Positions 19,931-31,359 of a stretch of DNA of 64,000 bases are shown one piece after another. The position numbers and the translations under genes are program-made. This DNA is from Elephas maximus indicus (lineage: Eukaryota; Chordata; Mammalia; Proboscidea; Elephantidae), in NCBI RefSeq assembly GCF_024166365.1, contig NC_064819.1, positions 74,501 through 138,500 of the forward strand. The letters are read 5' to 3'. A model generated the notes under the pieces. It saw only the letters and a program-made list of their open reading frames with translations, was not told the DNA's origin and ran no database searches. Every line of letters starts with the position of its first letter. Position 1 is the first letter of the stretch.

Positions 19931-22900
19931 TTATTAACAATCCTTTTTGATTACTGTGATGTACTTAACATCATACTAAAAGAAAAAATTTTTTCTTTTT
20001 TATAGTACTTTAGATGAAGGTCTACAGAGCAGACTAGCTTCTAATTAAACAATATATACATTGTTTTGTGACATTGGTTGCCAACTCCACCACATGCCAG
20101 CAATCTCACCTTTTCGACCTTAGGTTCCCCATTACCAGCTTTCCTGTCCCCTCCTGCCTTCTCATCCTTGCACCTGGGCTGGTGGGTGCCTGTTTAGTCT
20201 CATTTTGTTTTATGGGCCTGTCTAGTGTTTGGCTGAAAGGGGAACCTCAGGAGTGACTCCATTACGGAGCCGAAGAGGTGTCTGGGGGACCATATTCTCA
20301 GGCTTTTTCCAGCCTGGTCAGACCAGTAAGTCTGATCTTTTTTGTGTGAGTTAGAATTTTGTTCTGCAATTTTCTTCAGCTCTGTCTGGGACCCTCTATT
20401 GGGATCCCTGTCAGATCAGTCGGTGGTGGTAGCCAGGCACCATCTAGTTGTGCTGGACTCAGTCTAGTGGAGACTGTGGTACTTGCGGTCCATTAGTCCT
20501 TTGGACTAATCTTTCCCTTGTGTCTTTGGTTTTCTTCATTTTCCCTTACTCCAGATGAGGTGAGACCAGTGGACTATCTTAGATGGCCATTCACAAACTT
20601 TGAAGACCCCAGATGCTACTCACCAAAATGGAATGTAGAACTTTTTCTTTGTAAACTACGTTATGCCAGTTGAGCTAGATGTTCCCCAAGACCATGGTCC
20701 TCACATCCCTCAGTCCAGTAATTTGGTTCCTTGGGGAGTTTGGATGTATCTATGGAGCTTACATGACCTTGCCTTGGACAAGTTATGCTTGGTTCCCCAG
20801 TATTGTGTATTGTCTTACCAAAGTTACCACGTATCTATTGTCTAGTTAGTGTTTTTCCCTCCTCACTCCTCCCCTCCCTTGTAACCGTCAAAGATTGTTT
20901 CTTTTTGTGTGTAAATCTTTTCATGAGTTTTTATAGTAGTCTTCTCATACAATATTTGTCCTTTTGTGATTAACTTATTTCACTCAGCATAATGTCCTCC
21001 AGATTCATCCATGTTGTGAGATGTTTTGAAGATTCATCATTGTTCTTATTGCTTAGTGTTCTATTGTGTGTATGTACCATAGTTTGTTTATCCATTCATC
21101 TATTGATGGGCACTTAGGTTGTTTCCATCTTTTTGTTATTGTGAACAATGCAGTGAACATTGGTGTGCATATGTCTGTTTGTGTGACGGCTCTTATTTCT
21201 CTAGGATATATTTCTAGGAATGGGATTGCTGGATCATACGGTATTTGTATTTGTAGCTTTTTAAGGAAGCACCATATCATTTTCCAAAAAGTTGTACCAT
21301 TGTGTATTCCCATCGGCAGTGCATAAGAGTTCCTGTCTCCTCGCAGCCTCTCCAGCATTTGTTATTTTCTGTTTTTTTTTGTGTCATGCCAGTAATGTCA
21401 GGATGAGATGGTATCTCATTGTGGTTTTGATTTGCATTTCTCTTAATGACTAGTGATCGAGAGCATTTCCTCATGTCTGTTATCCACTCGAACATCTTCT
21501 GTGGTGAAGTGTCTGTTCATATCCTTTGCACATTTTGTAATTGGATTAGTTGTATCTTTATTGTAGAGGTGTTAGGTTTTCCTGTAGGTTTTAGAGATTA
21601 GACCTTTCTCAGATTTGACAGAGCCAAAAATTTCATCCCAGTCTGAAGGATTCTCTTTTTACTCTTTTGGTGAAGTCTTTTCATGAGCATAAGTGTTTAA
21701 TTTTTAGAAGACCCCAGTTATCTAGCTTATCTTCTGGTGTTTGTGTATTGATGGTTATGGTTTGTATCCTATCAATGCCGTGTATTAGAGCCTCTAGCAT
21801 TGACCCAGTTTTTTTTTTTCTGTGATCTTTATAGTTTCTGATTTTATGTTTAGGTCTTGACTATTTTTAAGTAGTTTTTGTATATGGTGTGAGGTATGGG
21901 TCCCGCTTCATTTTTCTTGCAGATGGATATCCAGTTTTGCTAGCACCATTTGTTAAAAAGACTGTCTTTTCCCCATTTGATGGACTTTGGTTCTTTGTCG
22001 AAGATCAGGTGACCATAGATGGATGGATTTACATATGGGTTCTCAATTCTATTCAGTTGGTCAATGTATCTGTCCTTGTACCAATACCAGGCTGTTTTGA
22101 CTACTGTAACTATATAGTTAGTAGGCTCTCAGGTCAGGTAGTGTGAGTCCGCCTACTTTATTCTTCTTCTTCAATTGTGGTTTACGTATCCAGGGCCTTT
22201 TCCTTTTCCATATAATGTTAATGATTATTTTTTCTTTCTCTTTAAAGAATGCTCTTGGTATTTGGATCAGAATTACATTGTATTTGTAGATTCCTTTGGG
22301 TAAAATTGACATTTTCAGAATGTTAAGCCTACCTCTCCATGAGCATGGTATGTTTTTCCATTTATGGCGGTCTCTTTTGGTTTCTTGCAGTAGTGTTTTG
22401 TAGTTTTCTTGGTATAGGTTTTTTGCATCCCTGGTTGTATTTATTCTTAAGTATTTTATTTTTTTAGAGGCTATTATAGATTTTATAGATGGTATTGCTT
22501 TCCTGATTTCCTTTTTGTCGTCTTCTTTATTGGTAAATAGGAATCCAGCTGATTTTTGTGTGTTTACCTTATATCCTGCCACTCTGCTGAATCTTTCTAT
22601 TAGTTCCAGTAGTTTTTTCGTGAAGTCTTTTGAGTTTTCTGTGTATAGTATCAACTGCAAATAGGGACAGTTTTACTTCTTCCTTACCAATTTGGATGCC
22701 CTGTATTTCTTTTTCTTGCCTTATTGCTCTAACTAGAGCTTCCAGCACAATGTTAAATAGGAGTAGTGCTGAAGAGCATCTTTGTCTTGTTCCTTTTCTT
22801 GAGGGGGATGTTTTCAGCGTCTCTCCATTAAGAATGATGTTAACTGTTGGTTTTGTATAGATGCCCATTTTTATGTTGAGGAATTTCCATTCTATGACTG

Positions 22901-24202
22901 TTTTAATGAGAGTTTTTCTCAGAATGGATATTGAATTCTGTTGAATGCCTTTTCTGTGTCAATTGAGATGATCATGTGATTCTTTTATTTTATTTATGTG
23001 GTAGATTATGTTGATTTGCTAATGTTGAACCATCCTTGCATACCTGGTATGAATCCCACTTGGTTGTGGTGTATTATTATTATAATTTTTTGATATGATG
23101 CTGAATTCTTTTGGCTAAAATTTTGAGAATTTTTACATCTATATTCATGAGAGGTATTGGTCTGTAATTTTCTTTTTTGTGGTGTTTTTGCCTGTTTTTT
23201 TATCGAGGTTATGCTGTCTTCATAGAATGAATTTAGAAATGTCCCTTCCTTTTCTGTGTTCTGAAATAGTTTGATACTGGTGTAAGCTCTCTGAATGTTT
23301 GGTAGAATTCTCCAGTGAAGCCGTCTGGGCCAGGCCTTTTTTTCTTGGGAGTTGTTTTTTTTTTTTTTTTACCTTTTTAATCTTTTCTCTTGTTACGGGT
23401 GTGTTCAGATTTTCTATCTCAGATTGTGTTAATTTGGGTAGGTAGTGTGTTTCTAGAAATTTGTGCATTTCCTCTAGGTTTTCAAATCTATTGGAATATA
23501 CTTTTTCATAGTATTCTGTTATGATCCTTTCTAATTCAGTTGGCTCTGTTGTAATGTCCCCTATTTCATTTCTTCTTTGGCTTATTTGCCTCCTCTCCTG
23601 TTTTTCTTTTCTTATTTTAGCCAACAGTTTGTCGATTTCGTTGATCATTTTGAAGAACTAACTTTTGGTTTTGCTAATTCCTTCTGTTGTTTTTCTGTTC
23701 TCTTATTTATTTTTGCTCTGATCTTTATTATTTTCTTTCTTCTAGCAGCTATGGGCTTCTTTTGCTGTCCCTCTATATGTGTTCAAGTTGTGTAGATAAT
23801 GTTTTCATTGTGTCCCTTTTATTTTTTTGTATGTGTGACTCTATTGCCATAAATGGTCCTGTGAGCACTGCCTTTGCTGTGTCCCAGAGGTTTTAGTATG
23901 ATATATTTTCATTCCTGTTTGATTCTAGGAATTTTTTTATTCCATCTTTGATTTTTTCTATTACCCAGTGGTTTTTAAGCAAGGTGTTTTTCAGTTTCCA
24001 TATGTTTGGTTTTTATCCTTGCTCTTCCTGTTATTAATTTCTACTTTGATGGCATTGTGATTAGAGAAGATGCTTTATATTATCTCAGTTTTTTGGAATT
24101 TGTTGAGGGTTGTTTTGTGGCCTAAGATGTGGTCTATTCTGGAGAACGTTCCAGGTGCACTGGAAAAGAATGTGTACTTTGCTGCTGTTGGATGAAGTGT
24201 TC

Positions 24203-24728
24203 TGTTTTAGTTGTCTAGTGCTGTTATAACAGAAATACCACAAGTGGATGGCTTTAACAAAGTGAAACTTGGTTTCTCACAGTAAAGTAGGCTGAAAGTC
24301 CAAATTTAGGGTGTCAGCTCCAGGGGAAGGCTTCTTTCTCTGTTGGCTCTGGAGGAAGGTCCTTGTCCTCAATCTTCCACTGGTTGAGGACCTTCTCAGG
24401 CACAGGGGCCCTGGGTCCAGAGGATGCAGTCTGCTCCTGGTGCTTCTTTCTTGGTGGTATGAGGCCTCCAACTCTCTGCTTGCTTCCCTTTCCTTTTTAT
24501 CTCTTGAGAGAGAAGGTGGTGCAGGCCACAACCAAGGGAAACTTCCTTTACATCAGATCAGAGAGGTGACCTGAATAAGCGTGGTGTTACAATCCCACAC
24601 TAATCCTTTTAACCACAGGCAGAGATTATGATTTATAACACATAGGAAAATCACAAAATGGAGGACAATGACACAGGGCCTAACCAAGTTGACACATATT
24701 TTGGGGGGACACAATTCAATCCATTACG
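24203..24728 (-). mobile_element. Solo LTR, family A, inside L1 ORF2 (TSD TGTTC)
   Basis: Starts TGTTTTAGTTGTCTAGTGC and ends TTCAATCCATTACG (last base mutated from A). Exact TSD TGTTC at 24198-24202 and 24729-24733. Removing the LTR and one TSD copy restores continuous L1 sequence (GATGAAGTGTTC then TATATATG), so the LTR is younger than the L1. Confidence 0.93.
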
Positions 24729-25156
24729 TGTTCTATATATGTCTATGAGGTCAAGTTGGTTAATTATGGCTTTTAGATCTTGTGTATCTTTGTTGAGTTT
24801 CTTTCTAGATGTTCTGTCCTTTGCCAAGAGTGGCGTTTTGAAGTTTCCTACTATCATTGCGGAACTTTCAACTTCTCTTTTCAGTGCTGTTAGAGTTTAT
24901 ATATTTTGGAGCCCTGTCATTGGGTGTGTAGATATTTATTCTGGTTATGTCCTCATGGTGGATTGTCCCTTTAATCATTATGTAGTGTCCTTCCTTGTCT
25001 TTTATGTTGTATTTTGTTTTAAAGTCCCTTTTATCTGAGATTAATATTACCACTGCTGCTCTTTTTTGGTAGCTGTTTGCTTGATATATTTTTTTTTCCA
25101 TCCTTTGATATTTAATATATTTATGACTGTGTTTTATGACTTGATGGCACTGGGTT

Positions 25157-25185
25157 TTGTTTTGTTTTGTTTTGTTTTGTTTTAA
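25157..25185. repeat. (TTTTG)n simple repeat
   Basis: About six tandem TTTTG units within the L1 ORF2 region. It encodes an NKTKQNKTKQ-like low-complexity run on the minus strand, an expansion rather than original ORF2 sequence. Confidence 0.85.
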
Positions 25186-25739
25186 GGTGTCTTTTGGATG
25201 GCATATTGATTTTTTTTTGTTGTTTTGTTTTTTAATCCATTCTGTACTCTCTGTCTTTTTATGGGTGCATTTAAGCCATTTAAGTTCATTGTGATTATTG
25301 ATAGGTGTGAGTTTATTGCTGTCATTTTGTAGCACTTTTTTTTGTGGTGCTGATGTTTTCTTTGTTCCTGTTACTCTTCTGTGCTGAATTCCTTTAGTTT
25401 CTGGATTTTTTTCTTTCATTTTTGTAGATTTTGTGTTTACTAAGACTTTATGTTTTTCTTCTTTATTTTGATGAGTATGTTTGTTAACTTTCTTTGAGGT
25501 TGAGGTTACCTTGAAATTTACTCCTATTTTCCTAAGTTTGAATTAGTTTTTTATTAGGTGATATTGCCTTGACTTCCTCTCTGTTTGTAAGTTCTATACC
25601 TACACTGTTTATTCCTTCTTTTATTATTCTGATGTTGTCATTTACTGATTAACCTCTCTGGTTCCCTGTTGTAAATCTTTTGGTTTTGATTAATCCTTGA
25701 GAGTTCATTTCCTAGGTTGGTATCTGGCTGGTATGGTCT

Positions 25740-26760
25740 TGCGTCCTACATTCAGGCTATCATCTGATGTTGTTTGTTCTCAAACTGAAGGACTTCCTTT
25801 AATAATTCTTGTATGTTTGTTTTGGTTTTTATGTATTCCCTTAATTTCTCTTTATCTGGAAATGTCCTAACTTTGCCATCATATTTAAGCAAGAGTTTTG
25901 CAGGATATATTATACTTCTTTGGCAGTTTTTATCTTTCAAGGTTTTATGTATGTCATCCTATCGCCCTCTTGCCTACATGGTTTTTGCCAAGTAATCAGA
26001 GCTTAGTCTTATTGTTTCCCCTTTGTATTTGAATTTTTGTTTTTCTCTAGTTGCTTTTAGAATTCTTTGTCTTTGGTTTTAGTGAGCGTGATTATGGTAT
26101 GTCTTGGTGATTTTCTTTTGAGGCCTATCCTAAATTGAGTTTGTTGAGCTTATTGGATGGTCAGCTTTTCATCTTTCATGATATTAGGGAAGTTTTCTGT
26201 CAGGAATTCTTCAGTGATTCCCTCTGTGTTTTCTGTTTTCTCCCCCTCTTCGGAACTCCAGTCACTCACAAATTTTTGCTTTTGATTGTATCTCACATTA
26301 TTCTCAGGGTTTCTTCATTTTTCTTCATTCTTTTCTCTGATTTTTTCCTCATTCTTTTCTCTGATTTTTCCTCAAACATAGTGTCATCCAAAAGTTTGTC
26401 TTCAGTTTCACTGATCCTGTGTTCCGTTGTTTCATACATGCTCCTCAAACCTTCTGTGACACTGTCCATTTCTGAAATCTTGCTTATCTTTTGGATTTCT
26501 AGTTGTGTGTTTGACATTTTGTTCCTGTATTATTTTCCTGAATTCTTCCATTGTTTTGTTTGTCTTTTCCATGACTTTGTCTGTTTTTTTCCCTATTTTT
26601 GTCTGCTTTTTCTGTTGTCTCTTGAATAGCCCTGAATATTAGAGCTTTGAATTCCCGACCAGGTAGTTTCAATGCCTTTTCTTCTACCAGAAGATCACCT
26701 GGTGTTTTATTTTGGATGCCTACGGGAACCACCCTGTCCTGTTTTATTATATGTTTTGGT
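25740..26760 (-). pseudogene. L1 ORF1 (RNA-binding coiled-coil protein), decayed
   Basis: The right part (26499-26732) and the next segment (26293-26517, EKSEKRMRKKSEKRMKKNEE) are charged and coiled-coil-like, and the latter contains an internal duplication of EKSEKRM. The C-terminal part (25752-25940) has AKLLLKYDGKVRTFPDKEKL and IQELLKEVLQFENKQ, typical of the ORF1p C-terminal domain. The frames are disconnected. Confidence 0.8.
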
Positions 26761-27259
26761 GTTGTCTTCTGTCTTCAGGACATTCAGTAATTATTTTCCT
26801 CACTTACTGGTTGTAGATTTGTGTGTTTTGTCCTGTTTTTTTGTTTTATTTGGTTATGTGTGAACAGGCAGGCTGGGTGTTCTATGTTTGCTTATCTTTG
26901 GGCATGATACTTCTCACCACCTTGTCCAATGGGCAGGGCCAGTTGGTCAGCTATGGTGTAGCAGGGTAGGTCCAGCAGAGGGGGTCTTTTGTGGCATGTA
27001 CTGGATCCAACAGGATAGGGGCAGTACAGAGCAGGGTCCAGTGGCCTGCGCCTCTGCCACTACAGGACCCAGTGTTCAGTGCACGGTGCAGATAGGCAAG
27101 AAGAAATGGGAGGATGTGATGTGTGGAGCTAAGTGGGAGTGGGAAAGAAGAGAGAGAAACAGAAGCTGATAACACAGAAGAAAAACAAAAAAGGTGCTAT
27201 GGGAGCCTGCCACTGGAGTGGACCCGGAGAAACTGTGTGCCAGTGGCTTTCTAGCCAGG

Positions 27260-28060
27260 CAGTGTGGTACACCCCATCAGGAAGGGGCAGAGTCAGCACA
27301 TGTGGCTAGGTAGTTGGGAGAAAGGAAATAAACTGAAAAAAAGTGAGCGAGAAAGGCACATGCGGCCACGTGGTTGGGAGAAGGGAAATGGAGGAAGGAA
27401 GAGAGAGACAAGAAACTGAGAAAAAAAAAGAAAAAACAAAAAATGCATTGAGGGAGCCAACTGGAAGAGGATACCCAGCCAAGCAGTGCTACACAGCCCG
27501 TCAAGAAGGTGCAGAGATGGCTCAGAGTTCCAGATGTTGGGGAGACGGGTAAGGAAGGAAGGTAGAGAGAGACAAGAAACTGAACAAAGAGAAAAAAATA
27601 ATGCCCCAAGGGAGCCCACTGGTGTGACAGCACGGACCAGGGAAACAGCTCCCCAGCTGAGTGGTGCTGCACAGCCCATCGAGAAGGAGCTGATATGGCA
27701 CACGGTGCCAGGTATTCAGGGGAAAAGAAAGGGAGGAAAGTAGAGGAAGACAAGAAACCAGGAAGAAAAAGAAAAAAAAAAAGCCCCGAGGGAGACCACT
27801 GGCTTGGCAGCGTGGACCGGGGAAGTGTTTCCCCAGTGAAGCAGTGCTGCACAGCCCGTCAAGAAGTAGCAGAGATGGCAGACAGCGTGAGAAAGGAAAG
27901 GAAGGAGGTGAGAGAGAGAGAAGAAACCAAAAAAGCAACAACATCAACAAAAAATGGCACTAAAGTAGCCAGCCAGTGGAGGTGGGGTGAGTCCAAGTGG
28001 CAAGAAGCTGGCGTCCCCCTGGCCCAGGGACCGTGGCCTGCTGGAAAGCAGTGGAGGTCA
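27260..28060 (-). repeat. L1 5' UTR tandem monomers, period about 180 bp
   Basis: The block CAGTGCTGCACAGCCCGTCAAGAAG recurs at about 27484, 27664 and 27844, exactly 180 bp apart, with a more diverged upstream copy near 27260 (224 bp away, carrying a small extra duplication). Each unit also has a purine-rich stretch (AGAGAGAGACAAGAAAC) and an A-run. The arrangement is like the monomeric promoters of rodent L1s. A frame open for 191 codons on the L1 sense strand (27277-27852) shows a 60-residue repeat because 180 is a multiple of three. Confidence 0.8.
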
Positions 28061-28590
28061 TGCAGGGGAAAGAAGGGTGGAAGGGTGGGAAAGCATGTAT
28101 CCCTGGTTACTGGGTGCTCTGTCTCTGGGAGCTCCATGAAGCTGCCTTCCCATACTCCCTGTCCACCGTTCTTGGTGGCTAAGGGGTCCAAGATGGCAAA
28201 TCTGTGCCACGTTAGCTGATAGCGGGCCTCCGCCCATAGCTGTCCTTGTTCTCTGTTCTCTGTCAGTTTCTTATTCCATTTGATGGTTGGTTAAGTTCTT
28301 TATCCCTTCCTTTGACACTTAGGGTTCCAGGATTGATGTTTGTTTCTGTTTTACTTAGTTTTTTGGGTCCTTGCTGTGGAGGGACAGAATGGTGCTTCTG
28401 TCTATGGCTCCATGTTGATTCCCTGTAGGAAATTTTTTAAATCAGAGAAGGTGTAGTTCATAATCTTGTAGGAGAGATGTGATGGCTCAAATAAAGCCAG
28501 TACAAAGCAGAATGAGGTGAGTTTCACAGTAAAGAAATAAGCAAGCAAGGGCTTAGAAAAAGGAGACAGTATTTCCAGATAGGGAGGCTG

Positions 28591-28886
28591 GCAGTGGTAG
28601 CTCAGTGGTAGAATTCTTGCCTTCCATGTGGGAGACCCAGGTTCGGATCCTGGCCAATGCACCTCACACACACCCACGACCTGTCTGTTAGTGGAAGCTT
28701 GCTTGTTGCTATGATGTTGAACAGGTTTCAGCAGAGCTTAGAAAACCAAAATGGACTAGAAAGAAAGGCCTGGCCATCTACTTTTGAAAAATCAACCAGT
28801 GAAAGCCCTATGGATCACAGTGGTCTGATCCCATTGTACATAGGGTTTGCATGAGCCAGGGGCTAACTGAACAGTAGCTAAGAACA
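28591..28886 (+). mobile_element. tRNA-Gly-headed composite SINE
   Basis: 28591-28661 is a close tRNA-Gly(GCC) derivative: A box TAGCTCAGTGG, GAATTCTTGCCTTCCATG with the GCC anticodon position, and B box GGTTCGGATCC. The body has ACAGGTTTCAGCAGAGCTT, AGAAAGGCCTGGCCATCTAC and CCTATGGATCACAGTGG, shared with RTE-derived pieces elsewhere in the window. The tail reads GAGCCAGGGG ... TAAGAACAAC. It lacks CCA and the acceptor pairing is degraded, so it is a SINE and not a working tRNA gene. Confidence 0.83.
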
Positions 28887-29296
28887 ACATCCTCCAGGTG
28901 GGAGTTAAGGAGCAGCTTTGCCAAAGGAGGGCACTTGTGAGCTACCCTGTGAGAGGTAGGAAGGCTTTCACTGTGGGCAGGAAGGGCATTCCAGACAGAG
29001 GGAACCAATGAGCAGACTTAGAGGTGGGATAAAAAAAGGGCACCGTCAGGGAACAGAGAAGGGGCTGCCATGGCTAACTGTAGAAATGACAGGAGAAAGA
29101 AGTGGAAAAGGACTAACAAGACAGGCTTGAGGCAGATTGAGAGAGATTTTCAGTGTCATGCTGAGCACGTTATGCTTAATTTGTAGAAAGGGGGGCAATG
29201 AGAATTAAGGCCTGAAGAAAATCATGAAAAAAATATGCAGTCCATTTTCATGACTCCAGGTCTTTGAACATCCTCTTTCCTCTCCCATAACCCCCT
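28887..29296 (+). mobile_element. Ancient mammalian repeat (L2-like)
   Basis: GGAAGGGCATTCCAGACAGA followed by GGGAACCAATGAGCAG is a classic block of the same old repeat as at 12640-14462. The remainder is unassigned. Confidence 0.5.
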
Positions 29297-29711
29297 TGGC
29301 TCAGTTACCTAGTGCTGCCCTAACAAAATTCGCCACAAGTGGGTGGCTTTAAAGAAATTTATTTTCTCACAGTTTAGGAGCCCAGAAGTCAGAATTCAGG
29401 GCGTGATTCTGGGGTGGGGAATGTTTCTTGTCTATTTCAATAGCTTCTAGTAGCTGCTGGCAGTCCTTGGTGTTTCTGGGCTTGTAGATGCATCTGCCAT
29501 GTGTATCCGTCTTCATATGGCATCTTCCCCTCATGTGTGTCTCTGTATGTATTCTGCTGTTTTTGAAACTCTTAAATGATACTGTTTAGGACGCCCCTTA
29601 CTCTGGTATGACCTCATTAGCATAACCCAAAAACCCCTATTTCCAAACAGGGTTGTATTTACAGGTACAGGAGTTAGGACTTTAACATATATATTTGCAG
29701 GACACATTGCA
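29297..29711 (-). mobile_element. 3' LTR of provirus 2
   Basis: Starts TGGCTCAGTTACCTAGTGC, aligned with the family start TGTCTTAGTCACC, and contains AAATTCGCCACAAGTGGGTG. On the minus strand it begins TGCAATGTGTCC directly after a purine-rich tract. Confidence 0.7.
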
Positions 29712-31345
29712 TCCTCCCCCCACCCCACCAGTTCACGTCTTTCCAGCACGCAAAACACATTCACCCTGTCACATTAATCTATTCCAGCATCAACTCTAAA
29801 TCCTAAATCTCATCTTCTGAATCATCTAAATCAAAATGGGTGAGACTCTGGGTGTCTTCCACAGTGGGGCAAAACTTCTTTCTGTCTGTGAATCTGTGAA
29901 ACCTAGATACTTAACCTTCTTCCAAAATACAGGGGGAACCAGGAATAAAGTAGACATTCCCATTCCAAAAGGGAGAAATTGGAGGGAAAGAAGGGTTCAT
30001 GGGTATCAAGCTGTCCAAAATTCAGCAGAGAAGGCCTCATTAGTTCTCAAGGCTTGAAAATAATCCTCTATTTCCAGGCACATCTGGGCAATGGCCTCAT
30101 CCTTTGGACTTGAGACACTGGCCATGCTCTTCAGATTCTGGGTGGAGGGCCTTTGGCCCTGGGCATCATATCCACGTTTCAGGCCCACTGAGACTGTGAC
30201 CCTGCCTCCTTGGCTCTAGTCAGCCCCATTGTCCTGGTCCACCGGAGTGGTGATCCTACCACCTTGGCCCTAGGCATCCTGTTCTCCCAGCCACTGGCAG
30301 AGGGCTCCATTCCCTCAACTTTGGGTGGTGGCCCCATTCTCCTGGCCCACAAGAATGTAAGAGCCACTCTCCAGAACCAAGGTGGCAGCTGCCTCACTCT
30401 TTGAAACATAGATGGTAACCGAACCCTTTGAAATCTAGGGTGTGGTGGCCCCACCCTTTGAAACTGAGGAAGCAGTGGCCTTACCCTCCTCCTGCCCCCC
30501 CATGCTCCTTCTGACAGTTCTGCTGGACTCTGTACTGCTCCTGGATGGTCCTTTCATTTTCTTGGAGGAAAACAGATGTTTGAAACAGAGTGCCTCCATT
30601 GGCCAATTTCCTGCCTGTAGAATTCCAGGAGGCAGACAGTTTTACTTCATTTCATCCTGTCTTTGCTCTTACAGACTAAGCTGATAGGGTTTTTGCTGAA
30701 GTTGTTGATTAGACCCATTGGTCATAGGTCTAATTTCTTTAGCAAAAAATTGTGTAGCCACACCCTTGGTGTCAGTTTCAGGACATACTCTCTTAGTTTC
30801 TATAACAGAATTTTTCACATCTTTAAATTCTGGTTTTTGGGGTTTGTTTATTTGTTTTTTGCAAAGTTCATTTCTCGATCTATTTCTTTTCTCAGAATTT
30901 TTCTATAGGCAGCAAGGAAAAACCACGTGGCCCCTTTAAGATCTTGCTTAGAAATCTCCTCAGTCAAATATCCAAGTTTATTACTTACAAATTCTACCTC
31001 TGCAAAACGTTCAAACGTAATTCAGTTTCTTTGCCACTGTATAACAAGAGTCATCTTTCCTACAGGGTCTAATAACAAGTTCATCATTTCCTTTTAAAAC
31101 CTCACTAGGAGAACATTTAACACCGGCATGTCTAGCAACATTCTGTTCATGATGATAGAAGTTCTCGGTTCTTTCTGAGCCCTCATCAGAGTCACCCTTA
31201 ACGTCCATAATTCTACCAACTGCCTCTTCGAGGCAGTCTAGGCTTTGACTATCGAGTGCATCGAACCCCTCCAGCCTCTACCCATTATCCAATTCCAAAA
31301 CCACTTCCACATTTTGGGTATTGGTTAGAGCAGCACCCCCAGTCA

Positions 31346-31354
31346 CTGGTACCA
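31346..31354 (-). other. Primer-binding site of provirus 2
   Basis: The minus strand reads TGGTACCAG, then TGACTGGGGG, five bases inside the 5' LTR. The first nine bases equal the complement of the tRNA-Leu(UAA) 3' end plus CCA as I remember it. The rest is shifted by about two bases. Confidence 0.6.
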
Positions 31355-31359
31355 GATTT

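Larger units (their letters stand above)
20950..25345 (-). pseudogene. L1 ORF2 (endonuclease-reverse transcriptase), decayed
   Basis: Reading right to left: an apurinic-like endonuclease region at 24734-25345 with NIYTPNDRAPKYI and RAAVVILISDKRDF; then, beyond the LTR insertion, linker and RT N-terminal segments (23220-23648, with INEIDKLLAKIRKEK and EYYEKVYSNRFENLEEMHKF); RT palm and thumb (22118-22868); and the C-terminal region (21053-21358, PYDPAIPFLEIYPREI and [20 protein letters not shown]). The usual FADD of the RT active site reads FAVD (codon at 22653-22655, on minus), replacing a metal-binding Asp by Val. Several frameshifts and stops separate the segments. Confidence 0.88.
19995..28429 (-). 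mobile_element. Full-length but inactive L1, interrupted by an LTR
   Basis: The element is flanked by AAATTTTTT at 19986-19994 and 28430-28438, a plausible L1 TSD at a T-rich/A-rich target. From right to left on the minus strand it has a 5' UTR with tandem monomers (about 27260-28429), ORF1 remnants (25740-26760), ORF2 remnants (20950-25345) and a 3' UTR ending in poly-A (poly-T near 20000). After removing the inserted LTR and its duplication (531 bp) it is about 7.9 kb. Frames are broken at many points and a catalytic reverse-transcriptase aspartate is changed, so it cannot move itself. Confidence 0.92.

Noticed and set aside
21066..26863. Many plus-strand ORFs across 21066-26863 (phenylalanine/leucine-rich)
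   Set aside because: Antisense of the minus-strand L1. Their composition follows from A-rich L1 sense sequence.
27277..28219. Overlapping ORFs on both strands in the L1 5' UTR as separate genes
   Set aside because: They are frames through the 180-bp monomer array. The periodic one is reported as an observation only, not as a gene.
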